Translations under genes and position numbers: made by a program
In this document: piece after piece, positions 8,694 through 16,736 of the stretch
Numbering within the stretch: the stretch's first letter is position 1
Layout: each line of letters opens with the position of its first letter
Notes under the pieces: generated by a model
Database searches by the model: none
What the model was told of the DNA's origin: nothing
Seen by the model: the letters and a program-made list of their open reading frames with translations, nothing else
Source of the DNA: Bradyrhizobium paxllaeri
GTDB lineage: Bacteria > Pseudomonadota > Alphaproteobacteria > Rhizobiales > Xanthobacteraceae
NCBI RefSeq assembly: GCF_001693515.2
Contig: NZ_CP042968.1
Span: 3,658,001-3,722,000, forward strand
Length of the DNA: 64,000 nucleotides
Direction of reading: 5' to 3'

Positions 8694-9464
8694 CTATTTC
8701 TTGCGGGCGAGAAAATCTCCCATCAGCCGCTGCGGTTCGCCAGTCAAAAAGGACTGCCCGAACACGCCGACGCTCAGATTGACGGATTCGGTCAGCGGCA
8801 GTTCCTCCCATTGCCGCAGCAGCGACTTCTGGATGCGCAGCGCCTCGGGTCCGCATTCGAGCAGCGCCTTCACCGTATGCTCGACCGCGGCATCGAGCCC
8901 GCCTTCCTTGGCGACCACGTCGACCAGGCCCCAGGCGAGCGCGGTGGGCGCGTCGATATTTTCCGCCGTCATCACCAGCCAGCGGGCGCGGCCCCAGCCG
9001 ATCAGCCGCGGCAACAGCGCCGCGTGGATCACCGAAGGGATGCCGACGCGCACTTCGGGCATGCCGAATTTGGCGTCGTGGGCCGCAATCCGGAAATCGC
9101 AGGCGGCGGCGACTTCCAGCCCGCCGCCGAGGCACCAGCCTGGCAGCCGCGCGATGACAGGCGCCGGGAACTGGCGCACGGCCTCGCAGAGGTCGCGCAA
9201 CCGCGTGATGAAGGCTTCCGCCGATTTCTGGTCGAGCTTCGCCATCTCCTTGATGTCGGCGCCGCCGATCATGCTCTTCTCGCTCTGGCCGGCCAGGATT
9301 ATCGCGCGAATGTCCTTGTCGCTAGCGAGCTTCTCGAACCCCTCGCGGACGCCGTTGGTAACGGCGGATGACAGGATATTGAGGCTGCCCGCGTTGCAGA
9401 TCGAGAGGCGAACGACACCTCTGGCGTCGCGGTCGATGCCGCAATGGGGATTGAGCATTTCCAT
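8694..9464 (-). CDS. Enoyl-CoA hydratase/isomerase family protein
   Basis: A 256-residue crotonase-fold enzyme. The oxyanion-hole regions are SMIGGADIKEMAK and PGWCLGGGLEVAAACDFRIA. Of the two hydratase glutamates, one is at GMPEVRVGIP and the other position is less clear, so isomerase or hydrolase activity is possible. The start at 9464 (MEMLNPHCG) is preceded by a purine-rich GGAAAAAC. The upstream in-frame extension to 9590 is low in family similarity. It is first in the leftward operon with the FAD monooxygenase and DUF2783. It is transcribed divergently from a PaaI-like thioesterase, suggesting a CoA-dependent aromatic or side-chain degradation route. Confidence 0.85.
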   Translation of the reverse strand: MEMLNPHCGIDRDARGVVRLSICNAGSLNILSSAVTNGVREGFEKLASDKDIRAIILAGQSEKSMIGGADIKEMAKLDQKSAEAFITRLRDLCEAVRQFPAPVIARLPGWCLGGGLEVAAACDFRIAAHDAKFGMPEVRVGIPSVIHAALLPRLIGWGRARWLVMTAENIDAPTALAWGLVDVVAKEGGLDAAVEHTVKALLECGPEALRIQKSLLRQWEELPLTESVNLSVGVFGQSFLTGEPQRLMGDFLARKK

Positions 9465-9574
9465 TTTGTTTTTCCGGGCCTTGTTTTTGGATGGTGACGC
9501 CACTTCCGGGACATTGCGCCGGCTTGTCAAGGGCAGGCGGGCCGGGCGGTTGCGCGGGGGAGTCCTTCCGTATA

Positions 9575-9592
9575 AAATGACAATCATCATTT
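9575..9592. promoter_or_regulatory. Possible operator in the divergent intergenic region
   Basis: AAATGA and TCATTT form a short inverted repeat with a 6-base spacer. It lies just ahead of the thioesterase start and in the control region of the leftward hydratase operon. A TetR-family gene lies close by. The palindrome is weak and AT-rich, so this is only a candidate. Confidence 0.25.
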
Positions 9593-9604
9593 AAAGGGGC
9601 CGCC

Positions 9605-10141
9605 ATGACCATGACCGATACCGTCGATCTCTTCTCGCCAACCGCGCGAAGGCAGCGGGTGGTGGACTGGCAGGCGCCCGGACCGGTGGCGAAGGCGGCC
9701 TCCGGCATGTCCGGGCTGGAGACGATGTGCGCGATCCGTGACGGCATCCTGCCACCGCCGCCGATGGCCCGGCTGATCGGCTTTCGGATGGCCGTCGCAG
9801 AAGCCGGCCGCATCGTGATGGAACTCGATCCGCACGAGAGCCTCGAAAATACCATCGGGCTGCTCCATGGCGCGACTGCTGCGGCGTTACTGGATACTGC
9901 CATGGGTTGTGCCATTGCCACTATGCAGCCGGCCGGGCAGACTTCTGTGACGCTTGACCTCAAGCTGACCTTTCTGCGGCCGCTGTCGGTGCGATCGGGC
10001 ACGATCGCGGCGGAAGGCAGGGTGGTAAAACTCGGCCGCCAGACCAGCTATGCCGAAGGTTTCGTCCGCGATGGCGCTGGCAATCTTGCAGTGCACGCAA
10101 CCGCAACGTTCTCGATGATAACGGGTGGAAACGCGAAATAG
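9605..10141 (+). CDS. PaaI-family acyl-CoA thioesterase (hotdog fold)
   Basis: A 178-residue protein. After about 50 N-terminal residues there is a PaaI/YbgC-type hotdog domain: MARLIGFRMAVAEAGRIVM, then the family hallmark LLHGATAAALLDTAMGCAI, then VTLDLKLTFLRPLS and a final HATATFSMI strand. In PaaI-type enzymes the HGG/HGA segment and the following acidic residue form the active site. It probably releases stalled acyl-CoA intermediates. A second ATG at 9611 is an equally good start. It is divergent from the enoyl-CoA hydratase/monooxygenase operon and followed by a TetR gene 62 bases on. Confidence 0.85.
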   Translation: MTMTDTVDLFSPTARRQRVVDWQAPGPVAKAASGMSGLETMCAIRDGILPPPPMARLIGFRMAVAEAGRIVMELDPHESLENTIGLLHGATAAALLDTAMGCAIATMQPAGQTSVTLDLKLTFLRPLSVRSGTIAAEGRVVKLGRQTSYAEGFVRDGAGNLAVHATATFSMITGGNAK

Positions 10142-10203
10142 ATGCAGCATTTCCCGCGCACAACTGCTATTATATGACTGCAGACATTTAATGGGACGCG
10201 TCA

Positions 10204-10821
10204 ATGCGCTATTCGAAAGAGCACAAGCAGGAGACCCACGCCCGGATCGTGAAAAAGGCCTCGGTGCGGCTTCGCGAGAAGGGCGCGCACGGCATCGGCG
10301 TCGCCGACCTGATGAAGGAGGCCGGCTTGACCCATGGCGGTTTCTACGCGCATTTCGATTCCCGCGAGGCGCTGGTGATCGAGGCGTTTGCTTACGCGAT
10401 GGACCGCTCGGTCGAGCACTGGCGCAAGATCGCCGCTGAAACGCCGGCTGAGAAACGGCTGTCGACCATCGTTGATTCCTACGTGTCGACGGTGCATCGC
10501 GACGACCCCGGCCGCGGTTGCGCGGTTCCCACGCTTGGCGCGGAGATCGCCCGCGAAAGCGCAAAGACCCGCAAAGCCTTTTCCGCCAAGCTGGAACAAT
10601 TGATCGACGTGATGGCCGACCAGATTCTGGACGTGCCGCGCAAGACCGCGCGCAAGCAGGCGATGGGCACGCTGGCGACGATGATGGGGACGCTGGTGAT
10701 GTCGCGCGTCGCCGGCAGCGGCGAACTCTCCGACGAGATTCTTCACGCCGGTCGCGAGGCGGCGCTGGGCCGCGCGGTAGCAAAGCCGGTTGCGAAGAAG
10801 GCGCGGCCGAAGGCGAATTAA
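10204..10821 (+). CDS. TetR/AcrR-family regulator
   Basis: A 205-residue regulator. The N-terminal helix-turn-helix is typical: RIVKKASVRLREKGAHGIGV, ADLMKEAGLTHGGFYAHFDS, then REALVIEAFAYAMDRS. The C-terminal helical ligand-binding part contains a GRGCAVPTLGAEIARES segment known from a subgroup of short-chain-responsive TetR proteins. It is likely to repress the neighbouring thioesterase and/or the hydratase-monooxygenase operon, judged by position. The last residues are Lys/Arg-rich (KKARPKAN). Confidence 0.88.
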   Translation: MRYSKEHKQETHARIVKKASVRLREKGAHGIGVADLMKEAGLTHGGFYAHFDSREALVIEAFAYAMDRSVEHWRKIAAETPAEKRLSTIVDSYVSTVHRDDPGRGCAVPTLGAEIARESAKTRKAFSAKLEQLIDVMADQILDVPRKTARKQAMGTLATMMGTLVMSRVAGSGELSDEILHAGREAALGRAVAKPVAKKARPKAN

Positions 10822-10830
10822 GCGGTCGCT

Positions 10831-10916
10831 GTAGGGTGGGCAAAGCGCAGCGTGCCCACCATCTTTCCACTGGCTCGTCGTGAAATGGTGGGCACGCTGC
10901 GCTTTGCCCACCCTAC
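10831..10916. repeat. Palindromic intergenic repeat, family A copy 2
   Basis: The same outer arms as at 1831 (GTAGGGTGGGCAAAGCG and its complement) surround the nested GTGCCCACCAT stem. It fills the gap between the convergent TetR and LysR genes, where it could act as a bidirectional terminator. Confidence 0.9.
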
Positions 10917-10919
10917 AAT

Positions 10920-11834
10920 TCAGCGTCCCCCGAACAACGCGCGCTCACCTTCCACCGTCTCGCAGATGTAATCGGCCACCGCGCGAATGCGCGCCAGATC
11001 CTTGCTGTCGGCGTGCATCAGCATCCAGAATGTACGCGAGATCCTGACCTCATCACGCAATACCGGCCGCAACTCGGGATGCGCCGTCGCCATGAAGTGC
11101 GGCAGCACCGCGATCCCGAACCCCGCAATAGTCGCGTTTAGCTGCGCGATCAGATTGGCGCTGCGGAATTTGGCCGAGATCTTCGGCGAGACCTGCGGCA
11201 GGTAATCCAGTTCCGGCGTGAACAGCAGTTCCTCGATATAGCCGACGAAGCGGTGCCCAGGCAGGTCGCCGCGCGAGACGATCTTCGGCGCGCGGTCGAG
11301 ATAGGCGGGGGCGGCGTAGAGGCCGAGGCTGTAGTCGAGCAGCTTGCGCCCGACGATCCGCCCTTCCTTGGGCATCGTCAGGCTGATCGCGATATCCGCC
11401 TCGCGCTTTGACAGGCTGAACAGCCGGGCGGTGGCGACGAGCTGCAGATCGAGATCGGGATACCGCTCGGTGAATTTCAGAAGCCGCGCGGCCAGGAAAT
11501 GGCTGCCGAACCCGTCGGGGGCGCCGATCCGGACCGTGCCGGTGAGCTGGGCGCGCGAGCCGCCGACCGCCTCCTGGTTGGCGACGATGGTGGATTCCAT
11601 CGCCTCCGCACTGTCGGCGACGCGCTGGCCGGCTTCGGTCAGGAGGTAGCCGGTCTTGCGGCGATCGAACAGTTTGGCGGAGAGATGCCGCTCCAGCCGG
11701 TCGACGCGGCGGATCACCGTGGCATGGTCGACCGATAGCTGCTTGGCGGCAGCGGAAACCGATCCGCCGCGCACGATGGCGAGGACGAAACGGAAGTCAT
11801 CCCAGTCGATCGAACGGTCACCTTGATCCAGCAT
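10920..11834 (-). CDS. LysR-family regulator divergent from the valine operon
   Basis: A 304-residue LysR-type regulator. The N-terminal winged helix is clear: DWDDFRFVLAIVRGGSVSAA, AKQLSVDHATVIRRVDRLE, then LFDRRKTGYLLTEAG. The effector-binding domain follows, with GTVRIGAPDGFGSHFLAARL. ATG 11834 gives the normal N-terminus. The seven extra residues to 11855 are unlikely. It is divergent from mmsA across a 102-base gap, the usual arrangement for a LysR activator of a catabolic operon, so control of valine degradation is inferred. Confidence 0.9.
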   Translation of the reverse strand: MLDQGDRSIDWDDFRFVLAIVRGGSVSAAAKQLSVDHATVIRRVDRLERHLSAKLFDRRKTGYLLTEAGQRVADSAEAMESTIVANQEAVGGSRAQLTGTVRIGAPDGFGSHFLAARLLKFTERYPDLDLQLVATARLFSLSKREADIAISLTMPKEGRIVGRKLLDYSLGLYAAPAYLDRAPKIVSRGDLPGHRFVGYIEELLFTPELDYLPQVSPKISAKFRSANLIAQLNATIAGFGIAVLPHFMATAHPELRPVLRDEVRISRTFWMLMHADSKDLARIRAVADYICETVEGERALFGGR

Positions 11835-11936
11835 TTCCGCACATCTATGGTGCAATTTATCGGACTTGTATCCTAAGAAATGCAGGTCAAAAAGGGGCTC
11901 GAAAGCGATCCTGCAGGGACGCCAGGGAGATCATTC

Positions 11937-13433
11937 ATGCGCTCAATCGGACATTTTATCGGTGGCAAGGAGGTCAAGGGGACCTCGGGACGGACGGCTG
12001 ACGTTTTTGAGCCGATGACCGGCGAGGTCCAGGCCAAGGTCGCGCTGGCGTCCAAGGCGGAAGTCCGCGCTGCCGTCGAGAACGCCGCGCTGGCCCAACC
12101 CGAATGGGCCAACACCAACCCGCAGCGCCGCGCGCGCATCATGATGAAGTTCCTTGAACTGGTGCAGCGCGACTACGACAAGCTCGCTGAACTTCTGGCG
12201 CGCGAGCACGGCAAGACCGTTCCGGACGCCAAGGGCGACATCCAGCGCGGCCTCGAGGTCGTGGAATTCGCCTGCGGCATTCCGCATCTCATGAAGGGCG
12301 AATATACGGAGGGAGCGGGGCCCGGCATCGACATCTACTCGCTGCGGCAGCCGCTTGGCGTCGTCGCCGGCATCACGCCGTTCAATTTCCCGGCGATGAT
12401 CCCGATGTGGAAGTTCGCGCCGGCGATCGCCTGCGGCAATGCGTTTATCCTGAAACCCAGCGAGCGCGACCCCGGCGTGCCGATGCGGCTGGCCGAACTG
12501 ATGATGGAAGCGGGGCTGCCGCCCGGCATCCTCAACGTCGTCAACGGCGACAAGGAAGCCGTCGATGCCATCCTCGACGATCCCGATATCAGGGCGATCG
12601 GCTTCGTCGGCTCGACGCCGATCGCGCAATACATCTATGAGCGGGCCGCCCAGACCGGCAAGCGCTGCCAGTGCTTTGGCGGCGCCAAGAATCACGCCAT
12701 CGTGATGCCGGACGCCGACATGGACCAGACGGTCGACGCGCTGATCGGCGCAGGCTACGGCTCGGCCGGCGAGCGCTGCATGGCGGTGTCGGTCGCCGTT
12801 CCCGTCGGCAAGACCACCGCCGACCGGCTGATGGAAAAGCTGATCCCGCGCGTGGAGTCGCTCAAGATCGGCACCTCGGTCGATCCGTCCGCCGATTACG
12901 GTCCGCTGGTGACCCGCGAGGCGGTCGAGAAGGTGAAGAGCTACATCGATATCGGCATCAAGGAAGGCGCGACGCTAGCCGTCGACGGCCGCGGCTTCAA
13001 GATGCAGGGCTATGAGAAGGGCTTCTATCTCGGCGGTTCGCTGTTCGACAACGTCACCAAGGACATGCGGATCTACAAGGAAGAAATCTTCGGGCCCGTG
13101 CTCTCGGTGGTTCGCGCCCATGACTACAAGGAGGCGCTGGCGCTACCGTCCGAGCATGACTACGGCAATGGTGTCGCGATCTTCACGCGCGACGGCGACG
13201 CCGCCCGCGATTTCGCGGCCAAGGTGAATGTCGGCATGGTCGGCATCAACGTGCCGATCCCGGTGCCGATCGCCTACTATACCTTCGGCGGCTGGAAGAA
13301 GTCTGGCTTCGGCGATCTCAACCAGCACGGTCCGGACTCGGTCCGCTTCTACACCAAGACCAAGACGGTGACCTCGCGCTGGCCGTCCGGCGTCAAGGAG
13401 GGCGCGGAGTTCTCGATCCCGTTGATGAAGTAG
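11937..13433 (+). CDS. mmsA: Methylmalonate-semialdehyde dehydrogenase (acylating)
   Basis: A 498-residue CoA-acylating aldehyde dehydrogenase. It oxidises (S)-methylmalonate semialdehyde to propionyl-CoA with NAD and CoA, the last step of distal valine catabolism. Visible motifs are GVVAGITPFNFPAMIPMWKF (the substrate/cofactor region), FVGSTPIAQYIYERA, KNHAIVMPDADMD and the catalytic cysteine in GSAGERCMAVS. The CoA-ALDH signature lacks the usual general-base glutamate, as expected for the family. ATG 11937 has a GGGAGA site; the frame extends 19 residues upstream without family similarity. It starts the run with dehydrogenase, hydrolase and mmsB genes. The sequence does not distinguish MmsA from the related IolA, but context favours MmsA. 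Confidence 0.93.
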   Translation: MRSIGHFIGGKEVKGTSGRTADVFEPMTGEVQAKVALASKAEVRAAVENAALAQPEWANTNPQRRARIMMKFLELVQRDYDKLAELLAREHGKTVPDAKGDIQRGLEVVEFACGIPHLMKGEYTEGAGPGIDIYSLRQPLGVVAGITPFNFPAMIPMWKFAPAIACGNAFILKPSERDPGVPMRLAELMMEAGLPPGILNVVNGDKEAVDAILDDPDIRAIGFVGSTPIAQYIYERAAQTGKRCQCFGGAKNHAIVMPDADMDQTVDALIGAGYGSAGERCMAVSVAVPVGKTTADRLMEKLIPRVESLKIGTSVDPSADYGPLVTREAVEKVKSYIDIGIKEGATLAVDGRGFKMQGYEKGFYLGGSLFDNVTKDMRIYKEEIFGPVLSVVRAHDYKEALALPSEHDYGNGVAIFTRDGDAARDFAAKVNVGMVGINVPIPVPIAYYTFGGWKKSGFGDLNQHGPDSVRFYTKTKTVTSRWPSGVKEGAEFSIPLMK

Positions 13434-13448
13434 CCGTGTGCCAGGCGC

Positions 13449-13560
13449 CGTCATTGCCTGCGACAAACGCGAAGCGTTTGCGCAAGGGAGCGCGGCGACG
13501 AAGCAATCCATTCTTCCCCGATGCGGAGATATGGATTGCTTCGCTGCGCTCGCAATGACG
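13449..13560. repeat. Palindromic intergenic repeat, family B (CGTCATTGC type) copy 1
   Basis: It opens with CGTCATTGC and closes with GCAATGACG. Internal stems include GCAAACGC-type symmetry around GCGAAGCGTTTGCGC and the pair AGCAATCCAT / ATGGATTGCT. It lies between mmsA and the acyl-CoA dehydrogenase gene and could create differential expression within the run. A close relative is at 21343. Confidence 0.85.
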
Positions 13561-13589
13561 ATGGGTAACCTTCAGGGGTAAACGGCAAG

Positions 13590-14735
13590 ATGCAGTTCGC
13601 TCTCAACGAGGATCAGATCGCGGTTCGCGACATGGCGCGGGCGTTTGCGGTCGAGAAAATCGCGCCGCATGCGCTGCGCTGGGACGAGGAGAAGCATTTT
13701 CCGGTCGACGTGATGCGCGAGGCCGCAGGCCTCGGCATGGGCGGCATCTACATCAGGGAGGACGTCGGCGGTTCGGCGATGACCCGCTTCGACGCGGCGT
13801 TGATCTTCGAGGCGCTGGCGACGGGGTGCCCGACCGTGTCGGCGTTTATTTCGATCCACAACATGGCGTCGTGGATGATCGATGCCTATGGCAACGACGC
13901 CCAGCGGCAAAAGTGGCTGCCAAAACTTTGCACGATGGAGCTGATTGCAAGCTACTGCCTCACCGAGCCGGGCGCGGGCTCGGACGCCGCGGCGCTGCGG
14001 ACCCGCGCGGTGCGGGAGGGCGATCATTACGTCCTGAACGGGCAGAAGCAGTTCATCTCGGGGGCCGGCGGCACCGATCTCCTGGTGGCGATGGTGCGGA
14101 CCGGCGGCGATGGTCCGGGCGGGGTCTCAACGCTCGTCATCGACGGCAACACGCCGGGCGTGTCATTCGGCGCCAACGAGCGCAAGATGGGCTGGAACGC
14201 GCAGCCGACCCGCGCGGTGATTTTCGAGAATGCCCGCGTGCCGGTCGAGAACCGGCTGGGCGAGGAGGGCATCGGCTTCAAGATCGCGATGGCCGGGCTC
14301 GATGGCGGCCGCCTCAATATCGCGGCGTGCTCGCTCGGTGGTGCGCAGAGCGCGCTCGACAAATCGCTGGCCTACATGAAGGAGCGAAAGGCCTTCGGCA
14401 AGCGCCTCGATGAGTTTCAGGCCCTGCAGTTTCGCTTGGCCGACATGGCAACCGAGCTGGAGGCGGCGCGGACCTTCCTGTGGCGCGCGGCGGCGGCGCT
14501 CGACCGCAAGGACCCTGATGCCACCATGCTGTGCGCGATGGCCAAACGCTTCGGCACCGATGTCGGCTTCGAGGTCGCTAACCAGGCGCTGCAGCTGCAT
14601 GGCGGCTACGGCTATCTCAGCGAATACGGCATCGAGAAGATCGTGCGCGATTTGCGGGTGCACCAGATCCTCGAAGGGACAAACGAAATCATGCGGCTGA
14701 TCGTGTCGCGCAAGATGATCGAGGGCGCGCGATGA
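13590..14735 (+). CDS. Acyl-CoA dehydrogenase, probably isobutyryl-CoA dehydrogenase
   Basis: A 381-residue FAD-dependent acyl-CoA dehydrogenase. The segments CLTEPGAGSDAAALRT and QFISGAGGTDLLVAMVR are the family's flavin and substrate signatures. The catalytic base is the Glu in QILEGTNEIMRL near the C-terminus. RAFGKRLDEFQALQFRLADM and LHGGYGYLSEYGIE are also typical. The close set of valine-pathway genes (mmsA upstream, hydrolase overlapping, mmsB after) indicates oxidation of isobutyryl-CoA to methacrylyl-CoA. It overlaps the next gene by four bases (ATGA), so translation is probably coupled. Confidence 0.9.
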   Translation: MQFALNEDQIAVRDMARAFAVEKIAPHALRWDEEKHFPVDVMREAAGLGMGGIYIREDVGGSAMTRFDAALIFEALATGCPTVSAFISIHNMASWMIDAYGNDAQRQKWLPKLCTMELIASYCLTEPGAGSDAAALRTRAVREGDHYVLNGQKQFISGAGGTDLLVAMVRTGGDGPGGVSTLVIDGNTPGVSFGANERKMGWNAQPTRAVIFENARVPVENRLGEEGIGFKIAMAGLDGGRLNIAACSLGGAQSALDKSLAYMKERKAFGKRLDEFQALQFRLADMATELEAARTFLWRAAAALDRKDPDATMLCAMAKRFGTDVGFEVANQALQLHGGYGYLSEYGIEKIVRDLRVHQILEGTNEIMRLIVSRKMIEGAR

Positions 14736-15805
14736 CGGATGCGGCTGTGGCAGAGGGCGACCTGATCGCGCGCAAGGAAGGTTCTGCCGGCATCATCCGC
14801 CTGAACCGGCCGAAGGCGATCAATGCCGTGACGCTGGAGATGTTCCACGATGTCGACAAGGCGCTCGACGCCTTCGAGGCCGATCCCGATGTCGCAGTGA
14901 TCGTGCTGGAAGGCGCGGGCGAGCGCGGGCTGTGTGCCGGCGGCGACATTCGCGCGCTCTGGGAAAGCTCCAAGGTCAAGGGCGACCTCGGCAAGATCCT
15001 GTGGCGCGACGAATACATCCTCAACGCCCGCATCAAGAAATTCCCAAAGCCGTATGTCGCCTTCATGGACGGCATCGTGATGGGCGGCGGCGTCGGGCTA
15101 TCAGCGCATTCCAGCCACCGCGTCGTGACCGAGAAGACGAAGCTGGCGATGCCCGAGGTCGGCCTTGGCTTTTTTCCTGATGTCGGCGGCACCTGGCTGC
15201 TGTCGCATTCGCCCGGCGAGATTGGCACCTATTTTGGCCTGACCGGGCAGACCATGAACGGTCCCGATGCTATCAATGCAAGGTTTGCCGATGCGGTGGT
15301 GCCGTCATCAAAACTACCGGCCTTGCGCGAGGCGCTGACGAAGGTGCGGCCCGGCACGACGTCGGCTGATGTGAAGAAGCTGATCGACGGTTTCTCGACC
15401 GGAGAGACCGCCGGGCCGGTCGCCGCGCGGCAGGCGAAGATCGATGCGCTGTTCGCCCACGATCGTATGGAGGATATCGTCGCAGCGCTGCAGCGCGACG
15501 GTTCGGATTTTGCGCAGGCGACGTTGAAGACGCTCGGCGAAAAGTCGCCGCGCGGCATGGTGGTGACGCTGAAACTATTGCGACTGGCGCGCAAGTCGAA
15601 CTCGCTGGAGGAATGCCTGGTGCGGGAGTATCGCGCTGCGCTGGAAGTGTTCGCCAGCGACGATTTCCGCGAGGGCGTGCGCGCCGCCGTGATCGACAAG
15701 GACCGCAATCCAAAATGGTCGCCGCCGCGCATTGAAGACGTGACGCCGGAAATGGTCGCGCCTTACTTCGCCGAGATCGGCGCCGACGAACTGAAATTTC
15801 CATAA
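14732..15805 (+). CDS. 3-hydroxyisobutyryl-CoA hydrolase-like protein
   Basis: A 357-residue member of the HIBCH branch of the crotonase superfamily, longer than normal hydratases. The oxyanion-hole segment GERGLCAGGDIRALWE and the helix MGGGVGLSAHSSHRVVTEKT match, as does the acidic site LAMPEVGLGFFPDVGGTWLLS. The reaction is hydrolysis of 3-hydroxyisobutyryl-CoA to free 3-hydroxyisobutyrate, which lets mmsB act next. ATG 14732 overlaps the stop of the dehydrogenase gene. A separate methacrylyl-CoA hydratase was not found in the run; the enzyme at 8694 or one elsewhere could serve. Confidence 0.88.
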   Translation: MTDAAVAEGDLIARKEGSAGIIRLNRPKAINAVTLEMFHDVDKALDAFEADPDVAVIVLEGAGERGLCAGGDIRALWESSKVKGDLGKILWRDEYILNARIKKFPKPYVAFMDGIVMGGGVGLSAHSSHRVVTEKTKLAMPEVGLGFFPDVGGTWLLSHSPGEIGTYFGLTGQTMNGPDAINARFADAVVPSSKLPALREALTKVRPGTTSADVKKLIDGFSTGETAGPVAARQAKIDALFAHDRMEDIVAALQRDGSDFAQATLKTLGEKSPRGMVVTLKLLRLARKSNSLEECLVREYRAALEVFASDDFREGVRAAVIDKDRNPKWSPPRIEDVTPEMVAPYFAEIGADELKFP

Positions 15806-15837
15806 GTCAGACAGAAACGCCCCAGCGGAGGAGCATC

Positions 15838-16725
15838 ATGGCAAACATCGCATTCATTGGCCTCGGCAACATGGGCGGGCCGATGGCGGCCAATCTGGTC
15901 AAGGCCGGCCACAAGGTCACGGCGTTCGATCTCGTCGCGGCCTCGCGCGATCAAGCCAAGGCCGACGGCGCATCCATTGCCGAGAGTTCGGTGGCTTCCG
16001 TGAAGGGCGCTGACGTCGTCGTCACCATGCTGCCGGCGGGCAAGCATGTGCTCTCGGTTTGGAACGAAGTCGTTCCCGTGATGGCCAAGGGCACGCTGAT
16101 CATCGACTGCTCCACGATCGACGTCGAAAGCGCCAAGCAGGCGCATGCACTCGCCGCAAAGCATGGCGCGCTGTCGGTCGACGCCCCGGTTTCGGGCGGC
16201 ACCGGCGGCGCCAAGGGCGCGACGCTCACCTTCATGTGCGGCGGCGAGGACAAGGCCTTTGCGGTGGCGAAGCCGGCGCTGGAAAACATGGGCAAGAAGA
16301 TCGTGCATTGCGGCGGCGCCGGCGCGGGGCAGGCGGCCAAGATTTGCAACAACATGATCCTGGGCATTTCCATGATCGGCGTCGGCGAAGCCTTTGCGCT
16401 GGCCGAAAAGCTGGGCTTGTCGCACCAGGCGCTGTTCGACGTCGCCTCGACCTCTTCGGGCCAGTGCTGGGCGCTGACGTCCTATTGCCCGGTGCCGGGC
16501 CCGGTGCCGGCTTCGCCTGCGAACAACGGCTACAAGCCGGGTTTTGCCTCCAACCTGATGGTGAAGGACCTGACGCTGGCGCAGGACGCGGCCAATGCCG
16601 CCGGGGCTGTCACGCCGCTCGGCAAGCACGCACAGGAGATCTACAAGGCGTTCGATGCCGCCGGCCATGGCGGGGTAGATTTTTCCGGTATTATCCAGCA
16701 CGTTAGGAACCTTGCTGGGAAATAA
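15838..16725 (+). CDS. mmsB: 3-hydroxyisobutyrate dehydrogenase
   Basis: A 295-residue NAD-dependent beta-hydroxyacid dehydrogenase. The N-terminal Rossmann motif is FIGLGNMGGPMAANLVKAG, the substrate-binding segment is DAPVSGGTGGAKGATLTFM and the catalytic lysine is in GAGQAAKICNNM. It converts 3-hydroxyisobutyrate to methylmalonate semialdehyde, the substrate of mmsA. A CGGAGGAGC site precedes ATG 15838. It lies 32 bases after the hydrolase gene and 11 bases before the acyl-CoA synthetase, so all may be one transcript. Confidence 0.93.
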   Translation: MANIAFIGLGNMGGPMAANLVKAGHKVTAFDLVAASRDQAKADGASIAESSVASVKGADVVVTMLPAGKHVLSVWNEVVPVMAKGTLIIDCSTIDVESAKQAHALAAKHGALSVDAPVSGGTGGAKGATLTFMCGGEDKAFAVAKPALENMGKKIVHCGGAGAGQAAKICNNMILGISMIGVGEAFALAEKLGLSHQALFDVASTSSGQCWALTSYCPVPGPVPASPANNGYKPGFASNLMVKDLTLAQDAANAAGAVTPLGKHAQEIYKAFDAAGHGGVDFSGIIQHVRNLAGK

Positions 16726-16736
16726 CGGAGACCTGA

